Shown: positions 47,749-61,320, counted from the first letter of the stretch. The stretch: DNA of 64,000 nt from Dallia pectoralis (GCA_029465975.1 CM055753.1:3631795-3695794); one strand, 5' to 3'. The notes: generated by a model from the letters alone, not told the origin. Made by a program: numbers and translations.

Positions 47749-50700
47749 TCAAGCGTCGTCCTCATTCATCTCGACAATGATTTCCAACGAGGAATCCTCT
47801 GGCTCCTTTAAACTCTGTCGGAACAGTTGGGAGTGTTGCCATGACTCCCCATCTCCCCCGGCTAGCTCCGCCTCTACAACCAGCTCAGTGGACCCAGAAA
47901 GAACCGGAACCATATGAATCTGTCCATCTGCAAGCATGACAACACATACATTTATTTTTAAACCTCTTAGTAAATGTTATGCGTAAAAACGTATACAGTG
48001 AAATGGTTAGACGTCTACCGAATCCAAACAATAAATATCAGACATAAAATCTATCCATCTAGCCGTAATCCATCCATATCCACCTCCTGAGAACTCTGTC
48101 GTGTACTGCCCTGACTGCAGACTCCAGCGGACGGTTCCAGAGTGAAAGGTTTGGCTGCATGCGCGGACTGTGACAGTCTTTATGGTCATCCCAGCAGAAG
48201 CACAGTCCAATTTCCAACTGATCTTTCCCAACAAGGAGCCGGCTGTACGAGCTAAATACACCTGAGAGAACAGGAAGCACATTTAATAGCAGTAAAAAGT
48301 ATACACGAGGAAACACTTACAGATGATATGCATATCTTCTATCAAATCTACTTCTATAAAAACCAAAGTTTAATAGAAAAAGGCAACTTTTTTATCATAA
48401 GAAACGTTTATAAAGTCATGCTTTTGGATTAAAACAAACCATCTGCCAGTCATTCTCAAGCTTCCTGAACACTGACTCTTTCCTCCACACAGCCTTATCC
48501 CAGCCTTGAATGACTTCATTATCACTGAACACCCTCCAGTAGCGGTCCTTGGTGGAGCTGTAGCGCAGGTGGAATACTTTCCGACTCTTCTCCTTCTCAG
48601 TCGGAACAAACACAAACTCTGCTGAAGCAACCTGGAGGAACACAGGACCATTCATTTAAAAAAGCTGTTGTTCCACCAAAGGCAATTGCTCCCATCTGTC
48701 TAGAAAGACCCTTACAGTTCCAAATAATTGCAATGCTAATGAAGATAAAAATGAAATAACAAAACAGGCATTTGGAGCTTTAAAGAAAGTAACCACACTC
48801 ATGTGTCAGTAACACAGCTGTCCATCTCACCGATGAGTCAGTGGCTGGTCCAGTCTCCCCACGAGCGGCCCTCCAGGCCAGGGAGCCGGAGTTACGTCCC
48901 CCCAGCTCACCCTGTTTAGGTGTCTTGGGAGATATAAACTCTACCAGCTCGACAAGAAGCCTCTCTAACAGCTCCTTCTTCCTCTCAGCACTCAGAGACT
49001 TCTGCCTCTAAAAAAACACAATATAAGGATTGAAAATGTGATATTTTGACAGACATCCTGGATTACTTGATCTACAAATATATGTTTAAGTCAGCGTGAT
49101 GGGCCTCTTCAAATATGATTATGCCATGTTTACAATGAATTATTGTGCTCTGCTCTACATAAATCTCATCAACATACATGGTCATAAACCATTATACCGT
49201 TTGGCCAGGAAGTAAATTATCTATGCTTAAGTGAATTTACCACATCATTGAGCCCATTGATGGTGTGTAGCAGCCAGGGCTCCTGGACCTTGTTTCGTCT
49301 AGACAGAACCTCTGGGTGTTTACAGGAATATCTCCAGGTCACATCCACCACCTAAAATAAAATAAACACACATTCAGAGAATACCACCAGCCACATCTAG
49401 AGACATTTCCCCACGGGAACACCTATCCCATATCAGTCTATTAGTGTTAAGAGTTCTCCCTCACCTGGTCTTTGGAGAAAGCCAGAATGTATGCTAGTTT
49501 CTTGCCCCAGCCAATTTCATAGAGCAGCGGTTTGTCACAGGTGTTCTCACAGGAGTCACAGTGCAGCCAGCGGCGCTGAGAATCAGAGTACACCTCTGTC
49601 CAAACATGGTCTGGGACAGGACAAGAGAACATGTCAATAACACATGTGCCCAACATCACTTACAGAGAGAAATCGCCAGCACGTCAATAGAAATAATCCA
49701 GTAAACATCTAAAGTAAAAACAGTGAATTGAAAATAAGTCATACAGAATCATGTTGAGAGACTATGTCCCCCTTAACTTTTAGGATGTCCAGTAACTGTC
49801 TTATCATTAACATTCATGAAGTAACCAACGACAACCCTGTCTAAGTTGCTGCCTCCGATACACAGCAAGGTTCTGAAACTTTCCCAGTGATGTTTCAGCA
49901 ACCCCCCCACCCCTTACATTTTTCCACAACTTCTGAAATCTTTCTTTGAAAAAACTGAAATACTAATGGACAGATTGTTACTGTACCTGTGCTGTCCCAG
50001 ATATACCTGGCCTCTAGGCCCATGGCCCTGCAGCATAGGGTGAAACAGTTGGCCCACTCCCCACAGCGCCCTCTCCTGCTCTCCAGCAGCTTCTCAGGGT
50101 CATTGTATCTGCAGAGGATGCACGCATGTTTTGTATAATAGTGGCTACAGATTAGGTTTTTCACACCCCTCTCCTGTCCTGCAAAAGGCATTTTCCGATA
50201 GCCGATGTTTCTCTGCTAATTGTTTTGCCTTAGATTCAGAGTGGTAAGATAATACACAGATGTGAACTGAAAGCTCTGACAATCAGCGCAATGGACAAAG
50301 CAGATCTCATGAGCATGAGCGCAGGAATCTCATTATCACCAGCTACAAAAACACACATTCCATAAAGGTCATTGAATAAGTCATTTGGGTAGCAAGATCT
50401 ACAACCTTGGCATTGCTAGTACAGTAACTTTACTAAAGTTGCAACGTAGGAACATATTCCAGTTGTATTTAATTAATGGTGAAATATTTGGGGAAACACT
50501 GACTCAATAAACCCACCTGGGGAATCTGGTAGAGTGGTTACAGGCCTGGCAGTAATGGTTCTCGACCCTCCCGGCTCCCCATCGAAGGTCCTCGGTGGAT
50601 GGGGTCAGTGAGCCCGAGGACCGAGTCTGACCCCCACAGCGACAACAGGGCAGGCAGTCTACCCATGAGAAGAAGTCGTTCTTAAACCAGCGGAGCAGCT

Positions 50701-53614
50701 CCAGGACCAGCAGGTCCTGTTCACTCAGGTTGCAATCTGAAGACCAGGAAGAGAAAAGCGATAGGTATACAGAAATGCAGTTTGGAGGCACGAACACTTT
50801 AGACGTAGATTGGCAATGCACATTTCAACAGTTCTCTGACACGCTCAAAATCCCATTTGGAATTGTTGATGCTTACTGGATTTCAGCTTTTGGTAGGTGA
50901 GGTAGAAGCATCGTTTCAGTTGTCTCTTAACGATAATAGTTGAACTGGTTTAACCTGAACATTCTTTCCTAGCAACCGGCAGTAGCTCGGTTATAAATAG
51001 TACGATATAACTGCAGTGCAGTAACGAACCAGTCTCTTACATGCAAAGCCCCATCCACAAACAACCAATGAACAACAGGTCCACCTAAATAAAAATTAAC
51101 ATTTTTAGCTGGTAAATTTTTTTTGCAACAAAGCACCTCAAATGTTAGCAATCGCTGGGCAAAACTGATTGACACAGGGTGACGATGTTACCTGGATCTT
51201 CCGCTTTTGCCTGTTGTAGCTTCTCTTTGGCTGCGTCGGTCATTTGCTGGTGTGGAATAACACCAAGAGCTTTATGCTGTAGCTCAGAACTCTCATACAA
51301 CAATGCATGTTGGAAGTTAGACTGGAGCGTGGTCAGGAAGCTCATCCTGCTTTCCTGTTGAATAGAACAGATAGAGAAAGCAAACAAGGGGGTCAACAGA
51401 GGGATATGGATAAAAAGGTGACATATTTTACTGACAAGGGGGGGTGTGTCAGAAAAACATTATCTTGAGCACAAAACTGAATCTTTACCAAGGATGGTGC
51501 TGGTGATGGAGCTGGTCTTGCAGGCAGACTGGTAGTACCAGGCTGAACCAGGGTGGGGGGTCTTGAGGCCGAGCCAGTGGACACTGCTGGGACATGGGCT
51601 TCGGCAGAAACCTGTTGAAGCTGTCCTGAACTAAGTCTCCGGTCCCTCTCTGCAGCAATTGACTCCCGGATTCTCCTCAGCTGGTCAACAGAGGCTGACT
51701 TGGGAAACACCAGGTGAGTTTCCGCCTGAGGAGAGAGGCATCCATTAAAATGAATCGAAAAAAACGAAGCTACTCGCATTTTCTGTTATGCTACCCTTTT
51801 AAAAAGAGATTAACTCTGTGCTGATATTTCAATGTCATCCTCAAATGACAGATGCATTTAGAACAACGATGATTTCAGTATTTTGCAACCCTTTTAGCGA
51901 CTGGCAAAAACCGCAGCTACCCATCACAAAGGTTCACAAGAAACATACAACATGGCACAATGCTAAATTGTAAAATACCACTTCAGAATAAACACACAAC
52001 TAATTACATTTGATATAAAAAGAGCGCCACACAACACACAATACAAATGTCATTCAAGTCTAGTTTCACGGTCATCTTTGAACAAACAAGTCTGATTACA
52101 TGTTAAAACATCCACAGCACTGACATCCACCAAAAATCTCACAAGCCTTCCAGTAGTAGGCATTCACATCTAAACTAATTAATTAAAAACATAACAAAAA
52201 TATATGACAGCTTAAAAACGCTTTTTCCGACCCTCGAACTAGGATTTAGACCCATTCATTCTCCTTAAATCTCCTAAAATCCATGCAAAACAAAAGCTTT
52301 TGTCAACAGAGCCCCTATAACACTCACCACTGATCTTAACACTCTATTAAACTGTTCCACGTTGCACACAACATCAGACCCTGTAGTACCAGCTATACTG
52401 GTCCCTCATGCGGAAATCAAGTCTTTACCTCTACTCACAATGTCCTACATTCCTAAAGTAAACATATTCCTGGACGTCATTCTTTTCATTTCACTCATGC
52501 CAATGACTGGAACCAGGCCTGCAATTAGTATCTAAACTCTACCTACAAACAATACCCCATGATGCAAAATTAAAAGCAAGGTTGTAAAAATAAGTGATGG
52601 TTGTACTGAATTTCACACAGATGAATTTACATAACATGCATCTGTGCTAATGGCAATGACTGAAAGTACTAACTAACACTTCTAGTTTTTATTACCTTAT
52701 AACCTCAGATGGTGACCAAGAATCCACCATATCTGTTTATTTGTATCACTTTCTGTAGAGCAAGTTAAGCTTCGGTTGTGGGGGTAAACAGATAAAACAC
52801 CCCTGATAACATGTCCTTTAGAAAAAGCTTATATGTCATAGCTGAACATTAGATGATGGAATGGATATTTAGGAATTTAACACATTTAAGCGTGTACAAA
52901 GACAAAACGTTAAGCATGCATTTTCTTTCTTTAACCATGAGCTTTGATTATGGCAGAAACCTACCTCCTCAAAGCCCATCTCAAAGAGACACTCCACTGC
53001 CCCTTTGATAGGCAAGAGTTTGGTGGAAAATGTGGCGTTACCGAGTCGAATCGACTTGTATTTGTCTTCATTGGGATTCCTGCAAAGTCGTCAGATTAAA
53101 TTGTATTGATGGTCAGAGCATTGCATTTAACATGACATACATGAGAGGAATATAATTGGCATCTAGTCATTTGATTTCCTTGTTACTTTTTTAGCTTCCC
53201 CTGACTGTACAATTTGACAGGCATCATTGTTTATCTAGGGGGAAATCCTGATTTTAGTGTGCTACAGTGCAATGTCACTTCCGCATGAGCCTCATGAAAA
53301 GGCATTGGTCGATGACATCTATGATGTACACGTAAGACATTCAGGGTATGGATGTAATGTCCGTTTCTGTTAAAAAAACGAAAGTATATCAAACATGCGT
53401 AAGCTAACAGGATAATTCAGATCGGATTTGGTAGCTAGACTAGCAAGCTAGCTAACTCTGTCCACCAACGCCGGCTGGCTACAGGGAAAACACTATTCAG
53501 TAACACACGTTACCTTAAAATGTTATCTGCGTAAGTGATTAACAACTTCGCCACGTCTAGAAACACTTCATTGGAGTTTTCGCATAGTGTTGAGACTCCT
53601 TGGGATCCAGCCAT
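47749..53614 (-). CDS. ngly1: Peptide:N-glycanase (NGLY1), 12 coding exons
   Basis: Cytosolic de-N-glycosylating amidase that removes N-glycans from misfolded glycoproteins exported from the ER before proteasomal decay. Coding exons: 53614-53514, 53079-52965, 51725-51489, 51354-51192, 50736-50517, 50108-49987, 49610-49465, 49351-49241, 49007-48831, 48631-48440, 48261-48084, 47927-47749. They total 1,941 nt, 646 residues plus TGA (human 654). The N-terminal PUB domain (about 10-110: LLITYADNIL, GAVECLFEMGFEE) should bind p97. The transglutaminase-like core has zinc-type cysteines (CCRCGGQT, CQAC) and a full Cys-His-Asp triad: C294 in RCGEWANCF, H321 in DHVWTEV, D338 in WLHCDSC. The C-terminal PAW domain binds mannose chains. 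The exon 11 donor (GTGGAT) is the weakest one. The introns are free of minisatellites. Confidence 0.96.
51726..52964 (-). other. NGLY1 intron 2, no gene seen
   Basis: About 1.2 kb of AT-rich complex sequence without recognisable genes, arrays or transposons. It is the largest NGLY1 intron. Confidence 0.55.
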
Positions 53615-54451
53615 ATCTCCCCTCTACTACTAGTTGTGCTTCAGCCCTCTATCTAGTCAAACAGCGCCTTTCACAGCAGCTAGCAAAGATGGTGGAAATA
53701 AATAGAGAGTCACGACTAAGACAGTTCACTCATGCTGTTTACTATTGAAATAACCCTCTTTTGAAATCGTGTTATGTATTTGCTATATCACATGTATTAT
53801 ATATATATATTTTTAAACTACGCAAAAACGGTACAACAACTCCTGAATAATCGACTGCGCGTAACCAGGAACAAGTTGTGTGTCTCGCTCTTTTTCCCAT
53901 CTCTGTTGCTCTGTAACAATCTCAAGTAAATAAATAGCTGCCTTTGCGATGCCTTAACAAATCACAAAACATTCACACTTCACAACACAATATGCCAACG
54001 TTACCAAAAATGCCATATTCTGTATTTCTTCTTAGACTTCCCTTTGTCTTTAATTGTATTTTTTTGTGTACTTTACGTTTGATTGTGGAATAGGGACAGG
54101 CAATTGGATAGTATACCCTGAGTTAAATAAACCTAGTTGTATTGACGTGTGTGTGACACTCATTTGAGTAATGTCATAGTCGTTATTACTCGAGTTATAT
54201 TTAATAGCTCCCACCAGGTAAGTGGCAAATACTTAATTGCTGTAGAGATTTATTTCGTAGTTTGACGAATTGCAATTAATGTGCCATGGCATGTGCGTTG
54301 GTTAGTGATCATTGAGAGGGACACAGACCAAGTCCAGAAGCATCATTTTGCAACTAGGTGGTTGTAATAAGCTTGTGTCTCACAGCCGCTGCTTCTGTAG
54401 TGATATTAGTTTTTGTTGTGCCTCTATAAAACAATATATGTTTCTTTCCAG
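53615..54451. promoter_or_regulatory. Shared NGLY1/OXSM promoter and OXSM 5' UTR intron
   Basis: NGLY1 (minus) and OXSM (plus) diverge with 868 bp between their start codons. A strong donor CCAG|GTAAGT at 54217/54218 and an acceptor TTTCTTTCCAG ending at 54451 delimit a likely 5' UTR intron (54218-54451) for OXSM. A YY1-like AAGATGG lies at about 53687 and a GCGC-rich ACTGCGCGTA near 53855. These sites are suggestive only; the head-to-head layout itself is clear. Confidence 0.55.
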
Positions 54452-54482
54452 CACATTTTACACAGACCAACAAAACCACAGT

Positions 54483-56769
54483 ATGGCTTCATCACGTTGG
54501 CCTAAGTTGCTGTTAATATCACATCAAAGCAACCAAACACTTCTCAGAAAGGCCACCTGTATTTGTTCAACATGCCCAAATATGAGACATTACACAGTCA
54601 AAAACCAGTCCAGAAGAAGAGTAGCAATTACTGGAATAGGACTTGTCACTCCTCTCGGGACAGGAACTTCTCAACCCTGGGACCGACTGATTCGTGGGGA
54701 CAGTGGTATAGTCGCCCTTGATTCTGAGACCTATAAGACAATCCCCTGTAAAGTAGCAGCCCTGGTGCCCCGTGGAGATGAAGACGGCCAGTTCAATGAT
54801 GAGAAATTTGCCACCCGTGGAGAGATTAACAGCATGTCACCAGCCACTGTTATGGCTCTTAGTGCTGCCCAGCTGGCGCTGGTGGATTCTGGGTGGTATC
54901 CCAGCAGCGTCGAGGAGCAGTTGAGCACGGGTGTGGCGGTGGGGATGGGCATGGTTTCTCTGGAGGAGATTGCTAAGACCTCAGTCATCTTCCAGGAAAA
55001 AGGCTACAGTAAGGTTAGATGTGGGGTTCGAAGTAGTTGTTGAATGGTTGCTAGGTGTGTCCTGTAGTAGGTTTCAATGTTGAGATTGCAAAAATACATG
55101 ACCAGTTCCCTTTAAATTCTAGAATAGACTTAATAAAAGTTGACCTATGTTTCTATTCTAGGTCAGCCCCTTCTTTGTGCCTCGTATCCTGGTCAATATG
55201 GCTGCCGGTCACATTAGCATAAAGCACAGACTGAAAGGCCCCAACCATGCTGTGTCCACTGCCTGCACCACGGGGGCCCATGCCCTTGGTGATGCATCTA
55301 GATTCATCGCCCACGGAGACGCTATTGCCATGGTAGCAGGCGGGACAGAGGCGTGTGTCGGTCCTCTGTCCATCACAGGATTTGCCAGGGCAAGGTGAGC
55401 CAGAAAAACAGAATTATTTTCTAGGTGCTATGGTTGTTGACGTAGAACGTTCTGTCCTTTTATCAGTGTGCAGTATTTAAACATTATATATAAATATGTA
55501 TACACTCCATTGGGTACACATTTTTAACTGCTCGTCAACACAAATATCTTATCATCCAATCACGTGGCAGCAACTCAATGCATTTAGGTATGTATACATG
55601 GTCAAGGGGATTTGCTGGAGTTCAAACCAAGCATCGGTAATGGGAAGAAAGGTGACGTGGTTGTTGGTGCCAGGTGAGCTGGTTTGAGTATTCACGAAAG
55701 TGCTGATCTAATGGGATTTTCTCGCACAGCCATGATCTCTAGGGTTTACAGAGAATGGTCCAAACAAGAGAGAATTTCTAATGAGCGGCGGTTCTCATGG
55801 GTAAAAATGCCGCGTGGCTGCACATTTCAGTTTATAATGACTGCTACGTGTATGTATCGGTTTGCACCGGCAGGGCCCTTAGCACCCGCTGGAATGATCA
55901 GCCCAGACTGGCGTCGAGACCCTTTCACCCGGAGAGGGATGGCTTTGTGATGGGTGAAGGAGCTGCAGTGGTGCTCCTGGAAGAGTGGGAGCATGCTGTG
56001 GGGAGAGGTGCCCGGGTTTATGCTGAGGTGCTGGGGTACGGGCTGTCTGGGGACGCCAGTCACATTACAGCCCCAACTGCTGACGGAGACGGAGCCTTCA
56101 GGTGATAGGAATGGATTGGTATCGTCTCATGTACTGCAGCATGTAGCATCGTTACCATAAGTGACATATCTTTAATTTTAACTGCATTAAAAAGGCGTAT
56201 CATAGTGTCAGAAATGGACTAGACATGCGTAAACAAGGTCATTTAAGTCATAACTTTATCCAATTTTTTTATCGTCAAGCTGGTCATTATTTTAAATGGG
56301 CTCATTAACATACATACGGAAGTGATTCTATTTTTTCTGAGCAGCTTCATTCTTTCGTTCTCCCAGATGCATGTCTGCAGCACTTAAAGACGCCGGTGTG
56401 AAACCCTCAGACGTGACGTATGTCAACGCACATGCCACCTCCACACCACTAGGGGACGCTGCAGAGAATGCTGCACTCAAGAGACTCTTCCGGGAGCACA
56501 CCGGTGCCTTAGCCGTGTCCTCTACCAAGGGAGCCACAGGGCATCTCCTTGGGGCCGCCGGGGCCCTTGAGGCCGCTTTTACTGCTCTGGCCTGCTATCA
56601 CAGCACTTTGCCACCCACCCTCAACCTGGACCGAACAGAACCGGAGTTTGACCTGAACTATGTGCCGTGTGTGTCACAGTTGTGGAAGCACGAGGGCAGA
56701 CGGGTGGCTCTCACTAACTCTTTTGGATTTGGTGGTACTAATGCCTCGCTGTGTCTGGCCAGTGTCTGA
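54483..56769 (+). CDS. oxsm: Mitochondrial 3-oxoacyl-ACP synthase (KAS), 4 coding exons
   Basis: Condensing enzyme of mitochondrial type II fatty-acid synthesis: it joins malonyl-ACP to acyl-ACP and so supplies octanoate for lipoate. Coding exons 54483-55013, 55162-55394, 55874-56101 and 56367-56769 join in frame to 464 residues plus TGA (human 459). The chosen ATG is the first one after the 5' UTR acceptor at 54451. The first about 65 residues lack Asp and Glu and are rich in Arg/Lys/Ser, as expected of a mitochondrial presequence, before RRRVAITGIGLVTPLG. The catalytic triad is intact: Cys212 in VSTACTTGAH, His353 in VNAHATSTPLGD, and His390 in KGATGHLLGAAG, with Lys385. The end NSFGFGGTNASLCLASV is typical of the KAS fold. 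Intron 2 holds a transposon fragment. Confidence 0.97.
55497..55820 (+). mobile_element. Truncated Tc1-like transposon in OXSM intron 2
   Basis: Begins with a degenerate terminal repeat (TACACTCCATTGGGTACACA) and leads into the N-terminal helix-turn-helix part of a Tc1-like transposase: SADLMGFSRTAMISRVYREW, SKQERISNERRF, read at about 55699-55800. The catalytic DDE part and the right terminus are missing. The fragment ends about 50 bp before the exon 3 acceptor at 55873. Confidence 0.75.
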
Positions 56770-58040
56770 ATAGGTTGGCTGGAGGATTAACTTTCTGCTT
56801 GTGTATATTTTGATTCCTTCCACAATTTATTCATCGTAACCTAGGATCTAGGTTTGAAAACATTTTTTACATTATGTTGGGATGTTACAATAACAATTTA
56901 AAGACTATTTTCATGGAATTTGAATCAATGTCTGCATAATGAACCTTCAAAATGTTAAAACTGACTTAGCATACTTACATTACCAGTAGTGTTTTGATTT
57001 GACACCAGCAGGGGGTGCTGTCTCACATAAAGCATATGATATTGAGGTTAACATAGGCAAGTCAGCTTCAGTCCAGTAGTACACATTTGGCTGGTAATTT
57101 CCCCTGATATACCACTGTTGTTTATTGACAGAAGATTTTAATGTTTTCAATAATCCCCTCCAGCTCTGTCTCTCTTCTTGAAACTGCTCATTGTTTGTTG
57201 AAATAAGCCACATGTGTATCCACTGGTATTTTTCTTGGAAATATATCTATTTTAGACTCAAGCAGTTTTCTTGCTACAGATTAAAAAGCTTTGTTCAGGA
57301 CTGAAAAGAGCTTTGAATGTAGAGATGCCAGGCCGTGTTTGGTCTGTGGGTAAACAACAAGGTGGCAGGACCCGAAACAAGACCTTTTATAGCGATGTTG
57401 TACAGGGGGAGGTTTAAGTGGGGACATGGGCACTCTATTCTCCCTACCAAAATACTACTGACCTGGGTCTCTAAAAGGAGTTCACTATATAGCCTATTGG
57501 GTGCTATTGAGGAAAAACTCATTATCTCAGGGGAGACGTAAAGGTAATGGAGGAGACATGTCCCACAGGAGACCAGGAATACAAGCGTTTCCATTAGGTC
57601 CTCTCCCTCCTCAACTCAACACCAGTCCTACAATGTGGAAAGGCAACAATCCGAGCTGCCGGCTGTTCTGTGGAGACGTAATGATTGTGAACGAGGAATT
57701 GGAAAGGTGATACGTGGATCTTTTGTCCTCTTTGTATTCCTACTGGGTCCCTGAATGTAAGCTGCTGAGTCTGACCAGTTGACATGGTTTGAATGGAATT
57801 GAACAATAAAAGCAGAACACTTGCCTGTTGCCACAAGACAATTTTCGGATTTACAGTGCATTACAATTACTAAAGCATCTAAGACAATATAAACCTATAA
57901 AGGGCATTTACTAAAGTTAGTGTAGTGGGCTTGCAAAACTGTGCAGGGGTTTCAAAATACATGTAGTGGGTGTTAGGATCCTAAAGGTTCATGAATGTAG
58001 GGTGGAGCTTGTATAACTAATGTGCTGAATGCTCCGACAG
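56770..58040 (+). other. OXSM 3' flank with candidate poly(A) signals
   Basis: An ATTAAA lies near 57281 and an AATAAA at 57805-57810. The stretch at 57429-57511 (GGCACTCTATTCTCCCTAC ... TTCACTATATAGCCTATTGG, with inverted arms) resembles, from memory, an old copy of a repeat widespread in salmonid DNA whose arms read CACTATATAGGGAATAGGG. No gene is seen. Confidence 0.4.
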
Positions 58041-58295
58041 AACATTTCACGAGTGCAGAACATTTCACGAGTGCAGAACATTACACCAGTGCAGAACATT
58101 TCACCAGTGCAGAACATTACACCAGTGCAGAACATTTCACCAGTGCAGAACATTTCACCAGTGCAGAACATTTCACCAGTGCAGAACATTACACCAGTGC
58201 AGAACATTACACCAGTGCAGAACATTACACCAGTGCAGAACATTACACCAGTGCAGAACATTTCACCAGTGCACAACATTTCACCAGTGCACAAC
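58041..58295. repeat. 18-bp minisatellite, about 14 copies
   Basis: Unit AACATTTCACCAGTGCAG with TTTCAC/TTACAC variants. The period is a multiple of 3, so frames stay open on both strands; they are not genes. Confidence 0.96.
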
Positions 58296-60860
58296 TTTCT
58301 TAATTCTACATAATATAATTGAATCTTCAGTCAACTGACCTCAGAGTTATGACCTCTTGATTGACTTAACAAATCAGCAGATCTCGCTCAAATACATTTG
58401 AGTATGTATTCCAATGTCTTGTTACGCTGATGGCATTATAAAGATGTTTTTCATGCTTCGCTGTAAATGTCATGGTTCCTATTTAAATTTGCCAATGTGG
58501 AAGTTTTGTTCCAGCATTGGATCTTGTGCCAGCCTGTCGACAAGCACCTCTAAAAGCAGAACATTGTATTCAGACAACAATCAAAGCTAAATACAAATTC
58601 TTGAGAACTTGAAGAATTTAAAGGAAATTAGCAGAGTTCCTGATGCTTTTCTGAAGTCTTTGAAGCGTAGTGATGAAAATGAATCTAATATAGTTAAGTT
58701 CATTCAAGTGAAGTCACAACTGGATTGAATAGCAGACACATTACCTGAAACTGACTAGCCTGATGAAGTACTAGGGGTTGTCTTTTTCACAAGGCCATTT
58801 ATAGATATTAAGTTTTACTAACTCTTACAGGATGTAATCTTCCACTAATGAATACATCAATTATTAATTCATTTTATAACCTGAAATTATTTGACATAGA
58901 TAAATGAGACGGGACATTTCTTTCTGCTAAGACAGGGTATCCCTAATCTTTCTTAACCCGTTGTTTAAATAATTTTTTGTTGATGGCAAGTTGGTTGTGG
59001 AAATTTCATATATCATGTAAAATACACAGAGGAAGAGAGTCTCAATGAACGTCATACCTCTCGTAGTCAAAAGACAAAAGTGCTTCAAAGTTGACTTGAT
59101 TTATTTATTAAGAGACGCCAATGGTGCATTGACATGATAGCAACAATAGATTGGTGTGATTAAAAATGGAAACACTTCGATTTTGGATCTTCCTTTTTTT
59201 TATTTCTACTTTCTTATCCTCAGAATCACAAATAACTTATCGAACACCTCTCTTGAAGGCAATATTTTGTCTTCTTTTGTTGTTTAACTGTGAGAGTTGC
59301 ATTACGTTTTTTTTTGCCGTTTAGTGCGTGGAATTTGAGACACGTTTACTTTCTTTTTATTCTTTTTTATAAACTAAAGGCTTCCATCTATGTAAAGATT
59401 TGACAGGAGTGGCCCTGCCTTCCCACCTTATGGAAAGACGCCCACATTTATATATTGCACAGGTGTTAAAACATTGATAGCGATAGAGAAAAGACTACGA
59501 GTATGTAAATGCTGTGTCATACAGAACATCCCTGAGAGGCAATCATCTACAGTTAAGGGCTCTTCTAATGATCTGCTGGTGAACCCCCTCTCTCCCACCC
59601 CCTGTCACAACCCTCGAGATAAATTTCCCCTCACCACCCCTTAACCTGTCAATATGGCCACTAGACCAAGAACCATATCAGGCCAGGGACTTTTGATTCC
59701 TATTAATGATGACTGATTTGATTCATGTTTTTTTTCTCTTCTTTTTTCCGCTCCCTCCATGCTTTCCAATTAGAAGACATCCAAGCTGAATTATGCTCAC
59801 CATGGCAACAGAGTCGGCATGTATTCCCTTTGATATCAGGCCGAGTCGACCGACCGTCCCTTAGGAGAGCAGCGGGGTTTAGCTTCTCTACTGACTGCTC
59901 TGTTCTCCAATCACAGACCCAGAATCATCGCTCAACATAAAAGGGACCTAACAAATGAATCTCTGACAACCAAAACTACGCAGGGTGGTTTTTAGTAATC
60001 TTCTAAAAGACATCCACAGGGGTCTCCACTAGAAATTGACAAACAACTAGAAGTACATAGAAATTAAAGTTGGTGTGATGCTATCCAAATTGCCCTGAGG
60101 AAATGGAAACTTAGTAAGAAACCGTCACCCACTCAGAACAGGGAGTACACAAAGAACCAAAGAATATGATAGATAGCTTTGTATCAGAACCTCTTATATT
60201 TCATGCCGTCTAAAACACTGCATCAGCATCTCTTGTTATGTTTCAGGTTAGGCAGAACAGGTCAAACCAATTAGGCCTAACAAAGTGACTCCAATCACAT
60301 GCCAATGTCTCAGACAAACCTCAAAATCAATCTCAAAATGGAAGCAAACTAAATGGAAGCAAACTACATTCTGTAACCAAACAGATGTACACAAGCAAAA
60401 ATTTGAGTGGGTCCTTAGTGAATTTGTTCCATAGAAAGTAATCATGTACGGGATAATATATTGACATGGTGATTGACCAGACGGCAGTTGAAAACAGTGG
60501 ATCCAAAGGTGCGGTATGGAATAATGACCAAAACATTGTTCAATTCATACACACACACACTTCTCAAAGGCCCTTGATTGCAGGATGTACACACACACAC
60601 ATATATTAACATTCTCTCTAATTCCCTGATACGTTTCTATCCTGTCATCACAGCAACACAGATCAACCAGTATAAACTGAGGAGCTGAGTAAACACTACC
60701 TAATTAATCCAACACAAGCCCAGCCTCAGTGAACTAGACAACCTGATTGAGTAATTGCTTTTGTTTGCATATGCTCGCTCACACACACACACGCACGCAC
60801 ACATGCACGCACACACACACACACACGCACACGCACATTTAGTTATGGCAGGCCTCAGTC
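58296..60860. other. Gene-free region downstream of OXSM with CA tracts
   Basis: AT-rich complex DNA. Short (CA)n tracts occur at about 60549-60560, 60590-60600 and 60780-60836. A relatively GC-rich, repeat-free block at 59760-59945 has no clear coding match. No gene or RNA gene is supported. Confidence 0.45.
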
Positions 60861-61320
60861 CTTCCCATGCCTTCCCCATACTCTCCACTATTTCTTCTTC
60901 CTCAGACTGCTAATGACAACCTCCTATTGTGCTCCGTTAAAAATATGCTGTGGGATCCTGAGCCCTTTAAATGTTGGGACCACGGCGCGCTGTTGGAGGG
61001 CTTAGTAGACAGAAAGCGGCATCCATTTAGGCTCATGAGCACCATTTTCACAATAACAGGCTGAATAAACACATGACCACAGTGCATCTTTAAGTGGCAT
61101 TAATATCAGAGGGACAAGGTTAAATCAACAGTGTTTATTGTTGCTGAAGAGGTTCGCCTACACAAAGAGCATGAAAGCAATGTGCTGTTGACCACAAACA
61201 TCTGTGGATCATCCTCACCCATCAATGATCTTCAACTGTGAAGTGTAAAAACATCAAATGTCTCTTCAATGTTTTCTCCGCCTGTTACAGGCTGCACTTC
61301 TAAACTGCACTTCTAGACTG
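60861..61320. promoter_or_regulatory. Candidate conserved non-coding element
   Basis: Complex, repeat-free sequence with balanced composition, including AACAGGCTGAATAAACACAT, GGTTAAATCAACAGTGTTTA and homeobox-type TTAAT/ATTAA cores. Its look resembles deeply conserved enhancers of the gene desert beside OXSM in vertebrates. This is an impression; conservation cannot be tested here. Confidence 0.25.

Noticed and set aside
54312..54482. Upstream extension of the OXSM frame
   Set aside because: The open frame begins at a TTG and crosses a good splice acceptor at 54451. The upstream part is better explained as 5' UTR intron, so the start at 54483 was preferred.
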